Source: Isoetes taiwanensis (Eukaryota > Streptophyta > Lycopodiopsida > Isoetales > Isoetaceae). Taken from it: a stretch of 64,000 bases of DNA. Positions 22,504-35,723 of this stretch are shown piece after piece. The notes below the pieces were generated by a model. The model was not told the DNA's origin. It saw nothing but the letters and a program-made list of their open reading frames with translations, and searched no databases. Position 1 is the stretch's first letter. The number at the start of each line of letters is the position of its first letter. The DNA lies in NCBI GenBank assembly GCA_021234155.1, contig JAJEKV010000038.1:14331559-14395558 (forward strand), in the 5' to 3' direction. Position numbers and translations under genes: made by a program.

Positions 22504-24708
22504 GGCCTGGTATGTAAGATACAATATTTCTCCTACTAACGCCTGCATACAATGTGGGATCTGCATCCTCTTCATCGTAATCAAGTGTCAACTTCGACCA
22601 TTTTCCTGTGGCAGCAAAGGTGTTTACATTCTCATATGAAACTTTTCAAGAATTTCAGCAAGATACTTGTTGTGTTATATGAATACCATCTTTTGTTTGC
22701 CACACCTCAAGACCTAAACAATAATGCATGAGCCCTAAACTGTGAGTTCAAAATTTGTGGTCAGCAAATGCTTGGTTTGTTGTATAAACCGAGAAGCACC
22801 TCCTCGTAATGATTATATCATCTACATATAGGAGAAGAATAGCTACTTCCCCATTTGCAAACCGATAGTATAGGTTAGATCTGCCCTAGATCTCTGATAA
22901 CCCATAGAAAGAAGATAAGAATTTATCTTCCGATGCCAAAGACGAGGAGCCTGCCTCAACCCATAGATACTCTTTTTGAGTTTGCAGACATAATCGTGGG
23001 TGTGTAGAATCTTCAAAACCAGGAGGCTGTTGTAAATAGAGTTCTTCTTCAATATCACCATTTAGGAAAGCACACTTGAAATCAAGATGATACACATCCC
23101 ATTGTTTATGAGCAGCCAATGCCAAAAACCGCTTTAGAGTGTCCAACCTAACAACCGGAGCAAACACTTCAAAGGAAATCAAACCCTTGCTTTTGAGTAT
23201 AACCTTTTAGCAACTAATCTAGCCTTGTGTTTAGAAATAGTACCATCTGAATGATACTTGATCCCAAACAACCACTTAGCACCAATAATGTTTTTATTTG
23301 GGGACGAGGTACCAAGTCCCAAGTTTGTTGCTTATGCATCATTGCAATCTCATCATTCATAGCAGCTTAACCAAGTGTGGAAACCGAGCAGCCCGAGAAT
23401 ATGAAGTAGGAACCACATCTTTGAGGACTTGTGTCATTAAAGATAGTTGCACAAAGACACGAGGTGGAGGTGAGGAAGGTGGAGAATTGTAGTCAAGAGG
23501 TAGGAAATCAAAGATAGGATCCGAATGAGATGTAATTGGTTGAGATGTCGGTGGAAAATCAGGAAACACTTGGACAATGGAAGAGGAAGAAGGAGGACAA
23601 GGAGCAGAGGAGGAGGATGAATCAGAAACTAAGGACCTGGTTGGACACAAGTGTATCATAATCAGAGAATCGGGCCGATGTAAATCATCGAGTAGACACC
23701 ATCTTCAACAAAAATCATACCCTAGATGAAAATACCTTTTGAGTGTGTGGTCATAGCATTTCCACGCCTTCATATTCAAAGAATAGCCAATGAACACAAC
23801 TTTGATAGCTCGATCGAAAGTTTCCCATTCTTGTGAAGAATCTCCGAGGAATTGTAGTGTGTTAGACAACCAAAAAACTTTCTCGATGTTTAACATCGGT
23901 TTAGAATTGTAAAGAGCTTGAAAGGGAGTTTGAGTACCCATAGATTTGGTAGGAGCTCGATTTGATATGTAAGCAAGTAAGAAGAACTCAGCCCAAAATT
24001 TTTGAGACAACCTCTTATGCTTTTAACATACTTCCGCCAAATCCATCAATGTCCCGCTTTTTTACGCTCGCTACTCCATTCCGAGGATGGGCATAAGGGA
24101 CTATCTCCTCTCTCTGAATGCCTTTTGGATTTCGGAAATTCTTCAAACTCATTTGAGAGGTATTCTCTAGCATTATCAGTCCTTAACCTTTGATTGTAGT
24201 GGAGAACTCATTCTCAACTAGCTTTGTCAGAGGTTTAAAGATAGAAAGAGCTTGAGATGGATATGAGTTGGACCCGCTTGCCTAGTCTCCGCAAGCATGG
24301 CAATTAAGATTTTGATTTTTCAAAATAGGCGTGCCATCAACCATAATGATATTTAGAGGTCGTGACAAGTGCAGAGTGAGAAATATGACCATACCGCATG
24401 CCAAAGTTCTTCCGATGTAGGAGTAATCACGCTACCATTGAAGACCGAGTACAAGAATAATTTGGAGATTTAGACTTGTTAAGAACATATGTGCCTTCAA
24501 AGATTAAGACTCCCTTTGGCAATAGGCCCAAGTTTTTGAAGATCAACAAAATCAAGTGGATTCTTGAAAGAATATGAACCAACCCTCCGTGAAAACAATA
24601 ATCAATATCCAAGCTTTTTGTCAAACCGACTTTACACTCAATAAATTGGTCAGCAACCCGTGAACATAAACAACATCTTGAAATTTGAGAGTAGTACAAT
24701 GATCGGTT
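22504..24708 (-). pseudogene. Family B pol, inverted fragment B-c
   Basis: Minus strand, from the right: protease end (24640-24708), pre-integrase zinc region (about 24290-24540), integrase (about 23690-24290), Pro/Ser linker with an open stretch at 23357-23659, then RT to 22504. Open RT piece 22886-23182 has FEVFAPVVRLDTLKRFLALA and DFKCAFLNGDIEEELYLQQP. The open integrase piece 23705-24010 has FWAEFFLLAYISNRAPTKSM, the usual copia integrase tail. RNase H and the 3' LTR are missing at the left end. Confidence 0.85.
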
Positions 24709-24887
24709 TGTTAGAATAAGATGACTAGACGTTAGGATGTTTAGGCATTGTGTGGCCGACGCGGTCACAAAGACGCTTTGTTGGCCGACATGGCACATCT
24801 ATATAAGCCATAGTCTAGCGCTTAGATTTATTCGAAAGTAGCGCCTCGAGCTTTGTTAGTAGATCCTCTTCTTTTTCATTTGTATGC
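24709..24887 (+). repeat. LTR-B, forward, truncated
   Basis: Starts TGTTAGAATAAGATGAC inside inverted B protease sequence and stops at TTTGTATGC, about 20 bp short of the normal end. It lacks the primer site. Confidence 0.75.
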
Positions 24888-25168
24888 TAATCGTCTCCGG
24901 CGGATCTCGCCATGCAAGGAAACTTTTCCAAAAAATTTCCAAGATAATTAGAAGCGTAACACAAGTCATGGATTTCGTGAACCGAACCATAAAAGTGGAT
25001 ATCTCCTAGATAGTTGTCCCCTTTTCCTCAATTTCCTTTGCTTCGCTTTCCCCTTCTTCACCTTTTTTCGCTTCTTGCCTCCAAACTTAAGTTCAATAGA
25101 ATCTTGCTGCCCAAATTCTGATCTCAAGTAGTCCCAAAGCTCTGGGAACTAAGAAACGAGCTTGCCAA
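24888..25168 (-). mobile_element. Family A fragment A6, inverted, 280 bp
   Basis: A slice of the orphan frame, from the CGCCATGCAAGG block to GAGCTTGCCA. It covers roughly A12 residues 50-140 and is wedged between a truncated LTR-B and family B gag. Both ends are abrupt. Confidence 0.75.
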
Positions 25169-27130
25169 CACCGAACCGTGGAAGTATTTTGCTCACCCCC
25201 ATTGGATACAGAGAATTATTTCACTTGAGATTTGCATTTGAAACCAATCTTGGTTTTATGGATTTGGATGTTGTTTTTCCGAAATCTTGAAGCCAACAAC
25301 TCCTCGATGAGTTGAAGAAGGATAAGCTAGCCTTGTATCATCTCGCATCATGTATTAATCTGATCTGAAACAGATATTCAAAACCGTAAGTCTTTTCAAG
25401 AAGCATTTTTGTTTGCGTAAGATTTGTGTCCATGAGGGTGAAGGGCATCGATTATCCTAAGGAGCAAGATGGACAACCTCAGGCTTGAAGATTGTAAAGA
25501 TATGAATGATTACTTACGCGAATTTAAAGCACTTAAGGAGAAATATCATGCAACCTGGTGGTGAGATGGAGGATGTCACCTTAATCATGTATGTTTTGAA
25601 AGGCTTATCTCGAATATCAAGATTATTATTGATTATTATCGATGAAGGTTAAGATCAAGATTTCCTTCACTAACCGCAAGAGGCTCTTGGATGCAAGAGA
25701 TTCATAGGAAAAGAAGAGATCTAGTGGAGCATGCAAATTTTTCTAAAGCAAAGACTTCTTCAAATTCTTCAGAACTTCATCCGAAGCTAATTCTAGGTCC
25801 TCTTTTTCTACCACAAATTCAAGAAGAAAGCCTTTTAGTCCGCTGGTTCTCAGGAAAGAGGGGCACATGAAGAAAGACCGCGGAAAATGCAATGCAGAGA
25901 TTGGGTAATATGTCAAGGCTCATGTCGCTAAACATGTAACGCCAGATGTATCTAAACCCTCGCTCCTCTCAACCGAGATTAGTGAGATTAATGCTCATGT
26001 TTCAGATCCGCCGGCTTGAAGATTTTGAGGTTGGCTTCCCAATATTGCAACCGAACATTTGGATGAAGAAACTTGGTTGATAGATTCTTCAAGAACCAAA
26101 CATTTTGCGTGCAAGTCTCATTTGTTTGATAGTTTGTTCCTCATACTAATACCATTGTTAAATGGCGGATGGCAATCTTGCAAAGTCTCAAGGCAAAGGC
26201 ACGGGTTTCAAGTTAAACCGATCATTGTACTATTCAAATTTCAAGATGTTGTTCATGTTCCGGGTTGCCGACCAACTTATTGAGTGTAAGTCGCTTGACA
26301 AGAAGCTTGGATATTCAAGATTGTTTTCCTCGGAGGGTTGGTTCATATTCTTTCCAAGAATCCACTTGATTTTGTTGATCTTCAAAAACTTGGGCCTATT
26401 GCCAAAGGGAGTTTAATGTTCGAAGGGCCTCAGATGTTCTTAACAAGTCTAAATCTCCAAATTTTGTAATTCCTCCAATGGCAGGGCCAGCTTACTCCCA
26501 CATCGTGGAAGAACTTGGCATGCCGTATGGTCATATTTCCCACCAGACTTGTCACGTTTCTAAATATCGTGATGGTTGATGGCCCGCCTTATTTTGAAAA
26601 ATCAAAACCTTACCGCCATGCTTGCACTAGGCAAGGTGTCCAAGTCCTTATCCATCTCAAGCCCGGGACTGTGCTCAAAACCTTTGAATTAATTGGCCCC
26701 GACATCCTATTTGCCTATTGAGTCTTATGGAGGCAACAGTGTATTTCATAGTTTTGTTGATGATTTCAAGATATACATGGGTATATCCTATTAAATTCAA
26801 ATCTCAAGCTCTTTCTATCTTTCTCGACCTACGCTAGTTAGTTGAGAAATGAGTTCTCCACTACAATCAAAAAGGTTAAGGACCTGATAATGCTAGAGAA
26901 TACCTCTCAAATGAGTTTGAAGAATTTTGTATCCAAAAGTATCTGTAGAGAGCAGATAGTCCTTTGCGCCCATCCTTTAATGGAGTAGCGTAAACGTGAA
27001 ATGGTGATATTGATGGATTTGGGCCGTAAGTATGTTAAAGTATGTAGTTGTTCTAAAATTTTAATGAGGCGCCTACTGCCGCTACATATCAAACTCCAGC
27101 CTCCTACCAAATCTAAGGGTAACTCAAACC
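25169..27130 (+). pseudogene. Family B gag-protease-integrase, copy B-d
   Basis: Begins a few codons into gag (AACACCGAACC) without LTR, primer site or leader. Zinc knuckle region near 25850-25890. Protease at about 26050-26290 (ETWLIDS followed by a damaged catalytic block, VHVPG). Pre-integrase at about 26560-26700 and integrase start at about 26700-27130 (PIESYGG, VDDF). All frames are broken. It runs collinear into the garbled tract at 27131. Confidence 0.8.
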
Positions 27131-28798
27131 CCTTCAAGCTCTTTACACCTAACCTCGTGCCATCATCTGTGCTTCTGTCGTTCAGTTACACCATACCTTC
27201 CTTGCAGATTCTTTCACAGCTTTCGATCGCCGTTCGGTTGCCTGGAATACGCGGGAAATCGTTATTCCCCGCTTCATCGTATGCATTATCTAGATGAGCG
27301 ATGGCGTTCGACGTCGGTTCATTTATACATTCAGTTCAACCAGTCGCCCTCCGCCTTCGTCCTTCTACGCGTTTCCCGATACCGACCAACAATATCGACT
27401 CGCGCCGATTTCACCTTTGACTAACTTCTCCGTCATCGTTCGTCGCGGTAACTATGCTTAATTTATCGTTGTTCAAAGATGTTCCATCATTATTTCGTTT
27501 CAAAGCTTCAATATCGCACGCTATGAATAACGATGAGATTGCACGATGACAAAACTTCGGGGACTTCATCAGTCCTCAAATAAAAATATTATTGGTGCTA
27601 ACAGCCGTAGTTTTAACACCAGATGGCAATTATTCAACACAAGGCCAGACTGTTGCCAAAGCGTCATCGTTAAAGGGTTAATCGAAGCAGTTTGTTCAGC
27701 CAAAGAAGGCTGTCATGCCCACGTAAGATGCGTATCTGATTTCGCGTGCTTCAAATCGGCAGATAGTTGAAGAAATACCGTGCCTGAAGATTCTTTACCC
27801 GAAATATGTTCAAGAAATAAACATGTGGTTGAGATTACCGGCACGGCATCGAAGATAACCTTATCTTCTTCATGGTTAGTTCGCGATCAGGGCAGATCCC
27901 CAACCTGTCAGTTTGTAAACGGGGGAAATATTCTTCCTCCCATACGTGATGATACGGGTCAATACAGAAAGCTCGCCACAACAACCGTTGTCTTTGAAAT
28001 GACCACAAATTTTAACCGGTCATTTAGCTCATGCATTGGTTGCGCCCAGGGAGGTGCGCAACGAAAAGATTTGCAGCTCCGCGAAGTGAAACATCGCCCG
28101 CATTCGGAAGCCGAAATTTCGAAAAGTTTCATATGACGGGAATAAATGTTGAATATCAGAGCCGACATTTCGACCGATGAAGAGATGATCCGCCGAGTCA
28201 GCAGTGATACAGCAGGAGAAATACGTATCTGGTTAATACGGGCTGGTACCGCTGATGCCGTAAGCAACTGGCCGAAAGGCAGTAGCAGTTAAAAGTGAGC
28301 TGGTTGAATGGTACCGACAATCATCGGCTACCAAGAATTCAGTCGCTATCATCGCCGATTTAATATGGCATCAACGCATTCCAGACATAGCGCGTTCACA
28401 TTTGCCATGCTGGGAGGCAATATTGAGCCGGAAGCGAAGATACAACAGTACAGACGGTAGCGTACTGAAAAGCACTTTTGTAGCAGCAGCCAGTTGTAAG
28501 CCTCGAGCCTGTATGAAGATTGAAGAATTAAATCGCCTTCGAAGGTCAGTCATCGCGATAACAAGCAAGGTCTAACATGTCAGACAGGTCAGTCTTCAGA
28601 CAGTTATGAGGAAACTCGCTTGTGGTGAAGCGTGTGCTGTGTTTTCTTTAATCTCAAAGATTGTTGTTATGGAAGATTGTTTCACTAAACATTGGCAGCA
28701 AATACCTCCAGCTTTCAGTACATTCGCATAATCGCTTTCAGCAGTTGTGGGGATAATCGTTGTTTATTTGTTGTTCATCTCTTAGTTTATCGTGGGGA
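27131..28798 (+). pseudogene. Garbled family B integrase-RT-RNase H tract
   Basis: Length and order match family B from mid-integrase to the 3' end, and short anchors are recognisable: ATTATTGGTGCTAA (27588), AAAAGTTTCATATGACG (28122), CTACCAAGAATTCAG (28329). Between anchors the bases differ heavily and look GC-richer, unlike the near-identical copies elsewhere. The open piece 27780-28136 encodes no RT motif and should not be read as a gene. This resembles an unpolished or mis-polished consensus more than an evolved copy. Confidence 0.65.
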
Positions 28799-28979
28799 TG
28801 CTAGAATAAAGATGATTAGACGTTAGATGTTTAGCATAAGCCGACAGCAGTATAAGACGCCGGTAAGTCGACGCAGTCATTAAGTTATATATTATAAGTT
28901 CAGCAGTTGATATTTATTCAGTATGCCGAAAGCTTTGTTAGTAGATCCTCTTTCTTTCATTGTATGCAATTGCTGTTAC
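28799..28979 (+). repeat. LTR-B of B-d, garbled
   Basis: TGCTAGAATAAAGATGA...GTATGCAATTGCTGTTACC. Recognisable LTR-B with many substitutions, ending at the centre of a palindrome. Confidence 0.65.
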
Positions 28980-28981
28980 CG

Positions 28982-29195
28982 CGATAACAACAAATTTACA
29001 ATGGAAAGAAGAGGATCTATTTACCAAAGCTCCGCAGAGCTTACAGTTTGTTAAATCTAATCGCAGACTATGGCTTATATAGATGTGCCATGTCAAAGAA
29101 TAAGCGGCCGCAGGACACCGCCAGACAGCGAGAATATGCCAGCCAAAGACACACAAAGCCTAAACATCCTAACGCCTAGTCATCTTATTCTAACA
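28982..29195 (-). repeat. LTR-B, inverted, right arm of palindrome
   Basis: CGATAACAACAAATTTACAATGG to TCTAACA. It is back-to-back with the forward LTR-B and partly garbled around 29090-29150. Confidence 0.75.
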
Positions 29196-32100
29196 TGGGA
29201 GATGACTAAAGGTGGATGAACAACAAATAGAACAAATAGCTTATCCCCCCGAATGAGAGGCAGATTGAATATGAGCGTAATGTCTTTGAGAAGTCGGAAT
29301 TGTTTGTTCGCCAATGGTTTAGTGAAACCATCTGGACACCGATCTTTAGTAGAGCAATACCGAGATTAAGAAAACCATTTTGTACCAAGTGTATTACAAA
29401 ACAGAAGTTTTATATCCATATGCTTAATCTGAAGATGACCTTTATAATCCTTTTTGACATGGTAGATAGCCCCAGATGTCAAAAGGAACCGCTGACGGTG
29501 ACATGTAAATCTTCAAATCTTCATACAAATGGAGAAGCCACAACATTTCGACTCAGAACTTACAAAGTGCTTTCATTCTTGTGTGAGTGCACACTAGTTG
29601 TATCTTGCTTCTTCAAAACTCCATGTGATAGGATTGCCTCCAAAAAATGAGACATAACCAGAAGGGAGCTTGAGAAATCATAGATCCGTTGATGCCATGT
29701 TTAATCCGAGAAAAGATGAAGAGTAGCAGCTGAATTCTTAGTATACATTAGTCCTTCCTGTCCGAAAGTACCATTCAAATACCTCAATATTTGCTTACCT
29801 GCATTTCCAATGAGATTGCTTTGGACCATAAACCTCGCTTTCAACACTTCCTACAAAGATACACAATATCAGGCCCGGTATGTGTAAGATACAATATTTC
29901 TCCTACTAACCTTCCAGATAATGTGGGAGAACTCTTCATCGTAATCAAGTGTCAACTTCTGACCATTTTCCTGTAAAAAGCAAAGCAGTTTACATTTTGA
30001 ATTCCATATGAAACTTTTCAAGAATTTCAGCAAGATACTTCAAAGGGTTATATGAATACCATCTTTGTTTGCATACACCTCAAGACTCCAAACAATAATG
30101 CATGAGCCCTAAATCTGTGAGTTCAAAATTTGTGGTCGAACCAAATGCTTGGTTTGTTGTATAAACCGAGAAGCACCTCCCCAGTAATGATTATATCATC
30201 TACATATAGGAGAAGAATAGCTACTTCCCCATTTGCAACCGATAGTATAGGTTAGGATCTGCCCTAGATCTCTGATAACCCATAGAAAGAAGATAAGAAT
30301 TTATCTTCCGGGCATGCCAAAGACCGAGGAGCCCGCTCCCCAACCCATAGATACTCTTTTTTGAGTTTGCAGACATAATTTGGTGTGTAGAATCTTCAAA
30401 CCGTGAGGAGGTTGCAAATAGAGTTCTTCTTCAATATCACCATTTAGGAAAGCACACTTGAAATCAAGATGATACACATCCCATTGTTTATGAGCAGCCA
30501 ATGCCAAACTGCCCTTAGAGTGTCCAACCTAACAACCGGAGCAAACACTTCACTTGAAATCAAACCCTTGCTTTTTGAGTATAACCTTTAGCAACTAATC
30601 TAGCCTTTGTGTTTAGAAATAGTACCATTTGAATGATACTTGAAGGAAACAACCACTTAGCACCAATAATGTTTTATTTGGGGGACGAGGTACCAAGTCC
30701 CAAGTTTGTTGCTTATGCATCATTGCAATCTCATCATTCATAGCAGTTAACCAAAGGTGGGAAACCGAGCAGCCCTCGAGAATATGAAGTAGGAACCACA
30801 TCTTTGAGGACTTGTGTCATTAAAGCTATTAGTTGCACAAAGACACGAGGTGGAGGTGAGGAAGGTGGAGAATTGTAGTCAAGAGGTAGGAAATCAAAGA
30901 TAGGATCTGAATGAGATGTAATTGGTTGAGATTTGGGTGGAAAATCAGGAAACACTTGGACAATGGAAGAGGAAGAAGGAGGACAAGGAGCAGAGGAGGA
31001 GGATGAATCTTAAACTAAGGACTGGTTGGACACAAGTGTATCATAAATCAGAAACCATGGTTAGTGATGTAAATCACTCGAGTAGACACCCATCTTCAAC
31101 AAAAAATCATACTCCTAGATGAAAATACCTTTTGAGTGATGTGGTCATAGCATTTCCACGCCTTCATATTCAAAGAATAGCCAACGAACACAACTTTGAT
31201 AGCTCGATCGTAAAAGTTTCATTCTTGTGAAGAATCTCCCGAGGAATTGTAAAGCTAGACAACCAAAAGTTTTCGTAATCGTTTAACATCAGGTTTAGAA
31301 TTGTAAGATTTTGAAAGGAGTTTGAGTACCCATAGATTTGGTAGGAGCTCTTTGATATGTAACAAGCAAATGAAGCGTACATTCAAAAAAATTTTGGAGA
31401 CAACCTTCATGTTTTAACATAGATCGCCAACCATCTAATGTCCTTTTAATGCTCAACTCCATTCTCGAGGATGGGCATAAGGGACTATCCGCTTTCTAAT
31501 GCCTTTGGATTTCAGGAAATTCTTAAAACCCATTTGAGAGGTATTCTCTAGCATTATCGGCCCTTAACCTTTGATTGTAGTGGAGAACTCATTCTCAACT
31601 AGCTTGGTCAGAGGGTCGAAAAGATAGAAAGAGCTTGAGATTTGAATTTAATAGATATACCCATGTATATCCTGGAAATCATCAACAAATACTATGAAGC
31701 ACCTCGCTCCATAAGACTCGTTAACAGGCAAACAATATCATGTCTGAATGAATTAATTCCAAAGGTTTTTGAGCACTAGTCCGTATTTGAGATGGATAAG
31801 GAGTTTTTGGACCGCTTGCCTAGTCGGAAAGCATGGCAACTAAGATTTTGATTTTTTCAAAATAGGCGCCATCAACCATAATGATCATTTAGAGGTCGGT
31901 GGATAAGTGCAGAGAGTGAGAAATATGACCATACCTCGGCATGCCAAAGTTCTTTTCCATGTAGGAGTAACCGCTACCATTGAAGATCGAAAGTACAAGA
32001 ATAATTTGGAGATTTAGACTTGTTAAGAACATACAGTGCCTTCAAAGATTAAGACAAGTCCTTTGGCAATAGGCCCAAGTTTTTGAAGATCAACAAAAAA

Positions 32101-32255
32101 AGTGGATTCTTGAAAGAATATGAACCAACCCTCCGTGAAAAACACATCAATATCCAAGCTTCTTGTCAAACTCGACTTACACTAATAAATTGGTCAATAA
32201 ACCCGTGAACATAAACAACATCTTGAAATTTGAGAGTAGTACAATGATGGGGTTT
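29196..32255 (-). pseudogene. Family B pol, inverted, copy B-e
   Basis: Minus strand, from the right: protease end (about 32090-32255), pre-integrase zinc region (31800-32080), integrase (about 31130-31790), Pro/Ser linker (open 30734-30955), RT (about 29990-30830; open 30301-30507 with DFKCAFLNGDIEEELYLQ; YVDD region near 30190), RNase H (about 29480-29850) and the 3' untranslated part down to the LTR-B. Gag is absent; family A follows at 32256. Frames are broken throughout. Confidence 0.85.
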
Positions 32256-32412
32256 GAATACATCAAGGATAAAAAGGAAAGACATTTAACTAGAGTAGGT
32301 TTATAGCCTGTGTAACTAGAGGAATCCATTATCAATGAGCTGACTATGGCTATATAGTAGTGTGCCATGTCAACATGATGAATCAAAGATGAAATGTCAT
32401 CATACTCTAACA
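32256..32412 (-). repeat. LTR-A, inverted, with internal scrambling
   Basis: The ends resemble LTR-A, but the middle (about 32297-32338) resembles part of the A orphan frame (GTAACTAGAG and CATTATCAA blocks) instead of LTR. This mixed consensus is not seen in other LTRs. Confidence 0.6.
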
Positions 32413-34515
32413 TCCCCCGATGACATGCATGCCTGAGAAAAACAAAAATCCTACTAACGAAAAGGAAACAATACATATCCCCGAGATCAAGCAAGACTTT
32501 TGTGAATACATAGAGCAAGCTAACCGTAGAAGAAGCCTGAGTGGTCCTCAGATTTAATTTTTGACCAAATCTTCCTTCCTCCTCACATTCTCTGCACAAA
32601 AATATCGAAAATGTATCAATAGTCCCGCGTTCCCGCTTATGTCAAGCCCTTCATAGTATATCTTTTAAAAATCGCACTTCAAACCATGTGTTAGTGTCAT
32701 AAGATCGCTCCATATTCTCCCCGGTAGACAATTAGCGTAACAATCGATAAGATCATGATCATAATAGGCCTTAGAGAATCTCGCCATAGTTTGCCCCGGT
32801 AATCCCTGACACAAACCGTGGTAAACTCATTGCCAACTAACCATTGACTCATAACCTTCAAATAGTGTATCAAAACAAGCAATACCGATTTTTTAAATGC
32901 AAACACTGAAGTTACCCAGAATCGCTGATATTCCTTCACTGCCAACATAAGAGATATACCACCTAAAAAATCATCCAAATGTTGATCCGCCACCTTCCCA
33001 TCATGTGGACAAGCAAATGGAATGTGTACATTCACATGAAATGGAAGATCATGTGTACAAACCTCGAGATAGATGAGACTCAAAATCACTATCATCGCTA
33101 TTTATCAATCTCCAGCCATGGAAGCTCACAAATCATTTCTTCTTCTTTCCGCCATGAATTCGTGTAAGTCCCGTATGTTGCTCATCTCCGTAAAACCGTG
33201 TCCCGTAATGTCATCATTATGAAGAAACCAATTGTTTCAATCACTTCATACCGCTAGATCCAAGTCAAGTAACATGGATCGAGAACCAAAAGAAGATTCG
33301 TGAATGCATTCCCAAAACCAATTTTTCCCAAAGATAGTCTGATATAACAGTTGGTGACATCAAGACAATTCATCAAGATCTAAAAATTCATCAAGAAGGG
33401 GTACCTCTAATCGCCAGATTTGATTCGTAATCGGTTTTGCAGGTAGAAAGCAACTCGCTAACATTTGATTTTTCTCAAACAACTCGCTTCCAAACTTGAT
33501 GTATCATTAAACCCTCGCAAGATGATCTACATCATCAAGAAGCAAATGAATGGCTAAACCATCATGATCCTTTTTCCAATATGCCACCGGCCCTGTGGCT
33601 GGATCTCGCCATGCAAGGAAACTTTTCCAAAAATTTCCAAGATAATTAGAAGCGTAACACAAGTCATGGATTTCGTGAACCGGAACCATAAAAGTGGATA
33701 TCTCCGGAGATAGTTGTCTCCCTTTTCCTCAATTTCCTTTGCTTCCCTTCTTCTCTTCTTCACCTTTTTCTCGCTTTTGCTCAAACTTAAGTTCAATAGA
33801 ATCTTGCTGCCCAAATTCTGGATCTCAAGTAGTCCCAAAGCTTTTTTGGGAACTAAGAAACGAGTTTGCCAAATCTTTAAACTGTAAGGATGTGGTATAG
33901 TTAGCTTTATAGCTCAGGTAACTAGAGAATCATTATCAAGAGTAATTCCCAGAAAGTCCGCGGTCCTCTTACAACATGCCACAAATCGTGGTGAAATTAA
34001 AGACCATGTCATGTGACATCTCCATTCTTCATAGTTCGATGATTGAGAAACTTATCTTTTAGCTGACTACAAGCTCTTTCAACACAGAAGCATTGTAAAC
34101 TTTTAGAGTGCTAACCAAATCTCACAAACTTTCTCAGACAAGAATCCTAACCGCCAAATACTTCAGGAGAGTATGTTCCGTGCCCTCACAACTAACACAA
34201 ATCCTTTCGATTATCAAATCTGAAACCCCGTGATCCGCCTTTAACTAACCCCTGCACTTTGAAGCCAAAAAATCGAACACACCTTTTTCTCGAAAAGAAT
34301 CCTCAGATTTGCAAAACTCCCGCCCACACCCCGCGGCTTGCACAATTTCACAAACCGCCAAGACTCCCAGCCTAGTACCGTGGTTTGCACATCTACCATC
34401 CCTACCCGTGATGAATCAAATCTTCACCAAGAAAACCCCATTGCAATGATAACTCCAAATGATCAATAGCTTTCGAAAGCAATCTAGATCAAAACCAATG
34501 CAAAATGCAAATCCA
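32413..34515 (-). mobile_element. Family A copy A7, inverted
   Basis: Polypurine tract and complete orphan-frame span, then part of the leader, which breaks off near 34515 and joins directly to the middle of another A frame (A8). Confidence 0.75.
32487..34093 (-). pseudogene. Family A orphan frame, broken, in A7
   Basis: Full span on the minus strand. The largest open piece, 32697-33095, contains THDLPFHVNVHIPFACPHDG, the Cys/His-rich block also present in A12. Breaks fall mostly at former CAG/CTG sites. Confidence 0.7.
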
Positions 34516-34519
34516 AACA

Positions 34520-35723
34520 CTTGGAAGTTACCAGAATCGCTGGATATTCCTTCACATCACAACATAAGAGATATACCACCTAAAAATCATCCAAATGTTG
34601 ATCCGCCACCTTCCCATCATGTGGACAAGCAAATGGAATGTGTACATTCACATGAAATGGAAGATCATGTACAAACCCGAGATAGATGAGACTAAAAATC
34701 ACCACTTTGAAAAATAGCATGATCAATCTCCGTACCATGGAAGCTCACAAATCATTTCTTCTTCTTCGCCATGAATTGCGGTGTAAGTCCTGTGATGTTG
34801 CTCATCTCCGTAAACCTGTGTCCAATGTCATCATTATGAAGAAACCAATTGCTTTCAATCACTTCATACATGCATCCAAGTCAAGTAACATGGACCGAGA
34901 ACCAAAAGAAGATTCGTGAATGCATTCCAAAACCAATTCTTTTCCCAAAGATAGTTCGATATAATAACATGAGTGACATCAAGACAATTCATCAAGATCT
35001 AAAAAATTCATCAAGAAGGGGTACCTCTAATGAGCCAGATTTGATCTCGTAATCTTCAACATCGATTGTGTCGAAAGCAACTCGCTAACATTTGATTTTT
35101 CTCAAACAATCCCTTGCTCCCAAACTTGATGTATCATTAAACCCCGCAAGATGATCTACATCATCAAGAAGCAAAATTAAATCGCCAAACCATCATGATC
35201 CTTTTCCAATATGCCTATTGCCCTGGCCGGATTCAATACATGCAAGGAAACTTTTCCAAAAATTTCCAAGATAATTAGAAGTGAACACAAGTCATGGATT
35301 TCAGGAACTGGAACCATAAAAGTGGATATCTCCCAGATAGTTGTCTCCCTTTTTCCTCAATTTCCTTTGCTTCGCTTCCCCTCTTCTTCACCTTTTTTTC
35401 GCTTCTTGCCTCAAACTTAAGTTCAATAGAATCTTGCTGCCCAAATTTGATCTCAAGTAGTCCCAAAGCTCTTGGGAACTAAGAAACGAGCTTGCCAAAT
35501 CTTTTAAACCGTAAGGATGTGCTATAGTTAGCTTTATAGCTCGTGGTAACTAGAGAATCATTATCAAGAGTAATTCCGTAAAGTTCTGTGGTCCTCTTAC
35601 AACATGCCACAAATCGTGGTGAAATTAAAGACCATGTCATGTGACATCTCCATTCTTCATAGTTCGGATGATTGAGAAACTTATCTTTTAGCTGGACTAC
35701 AAGCTCTTTCAACACAGAAGCAT
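34520..35723 (-). pseudogene. Family A orphan frame, partial, in A8
   Basis: Minus strand, N-terminal two thirds only. The piece at 35479-35715 shows LKELVVQLKDKFLNH and NYEEWRCHMTWSL, a further witness for the upstream start. Confidence 0.65.

Noticed and set aside
27780-28136. 118-codon plus-strand frame
   Set aside because: It lies in the garbled family B tract at the position of RT and RNase H but in sequence with no such motifs; treated as a consensus artefact.
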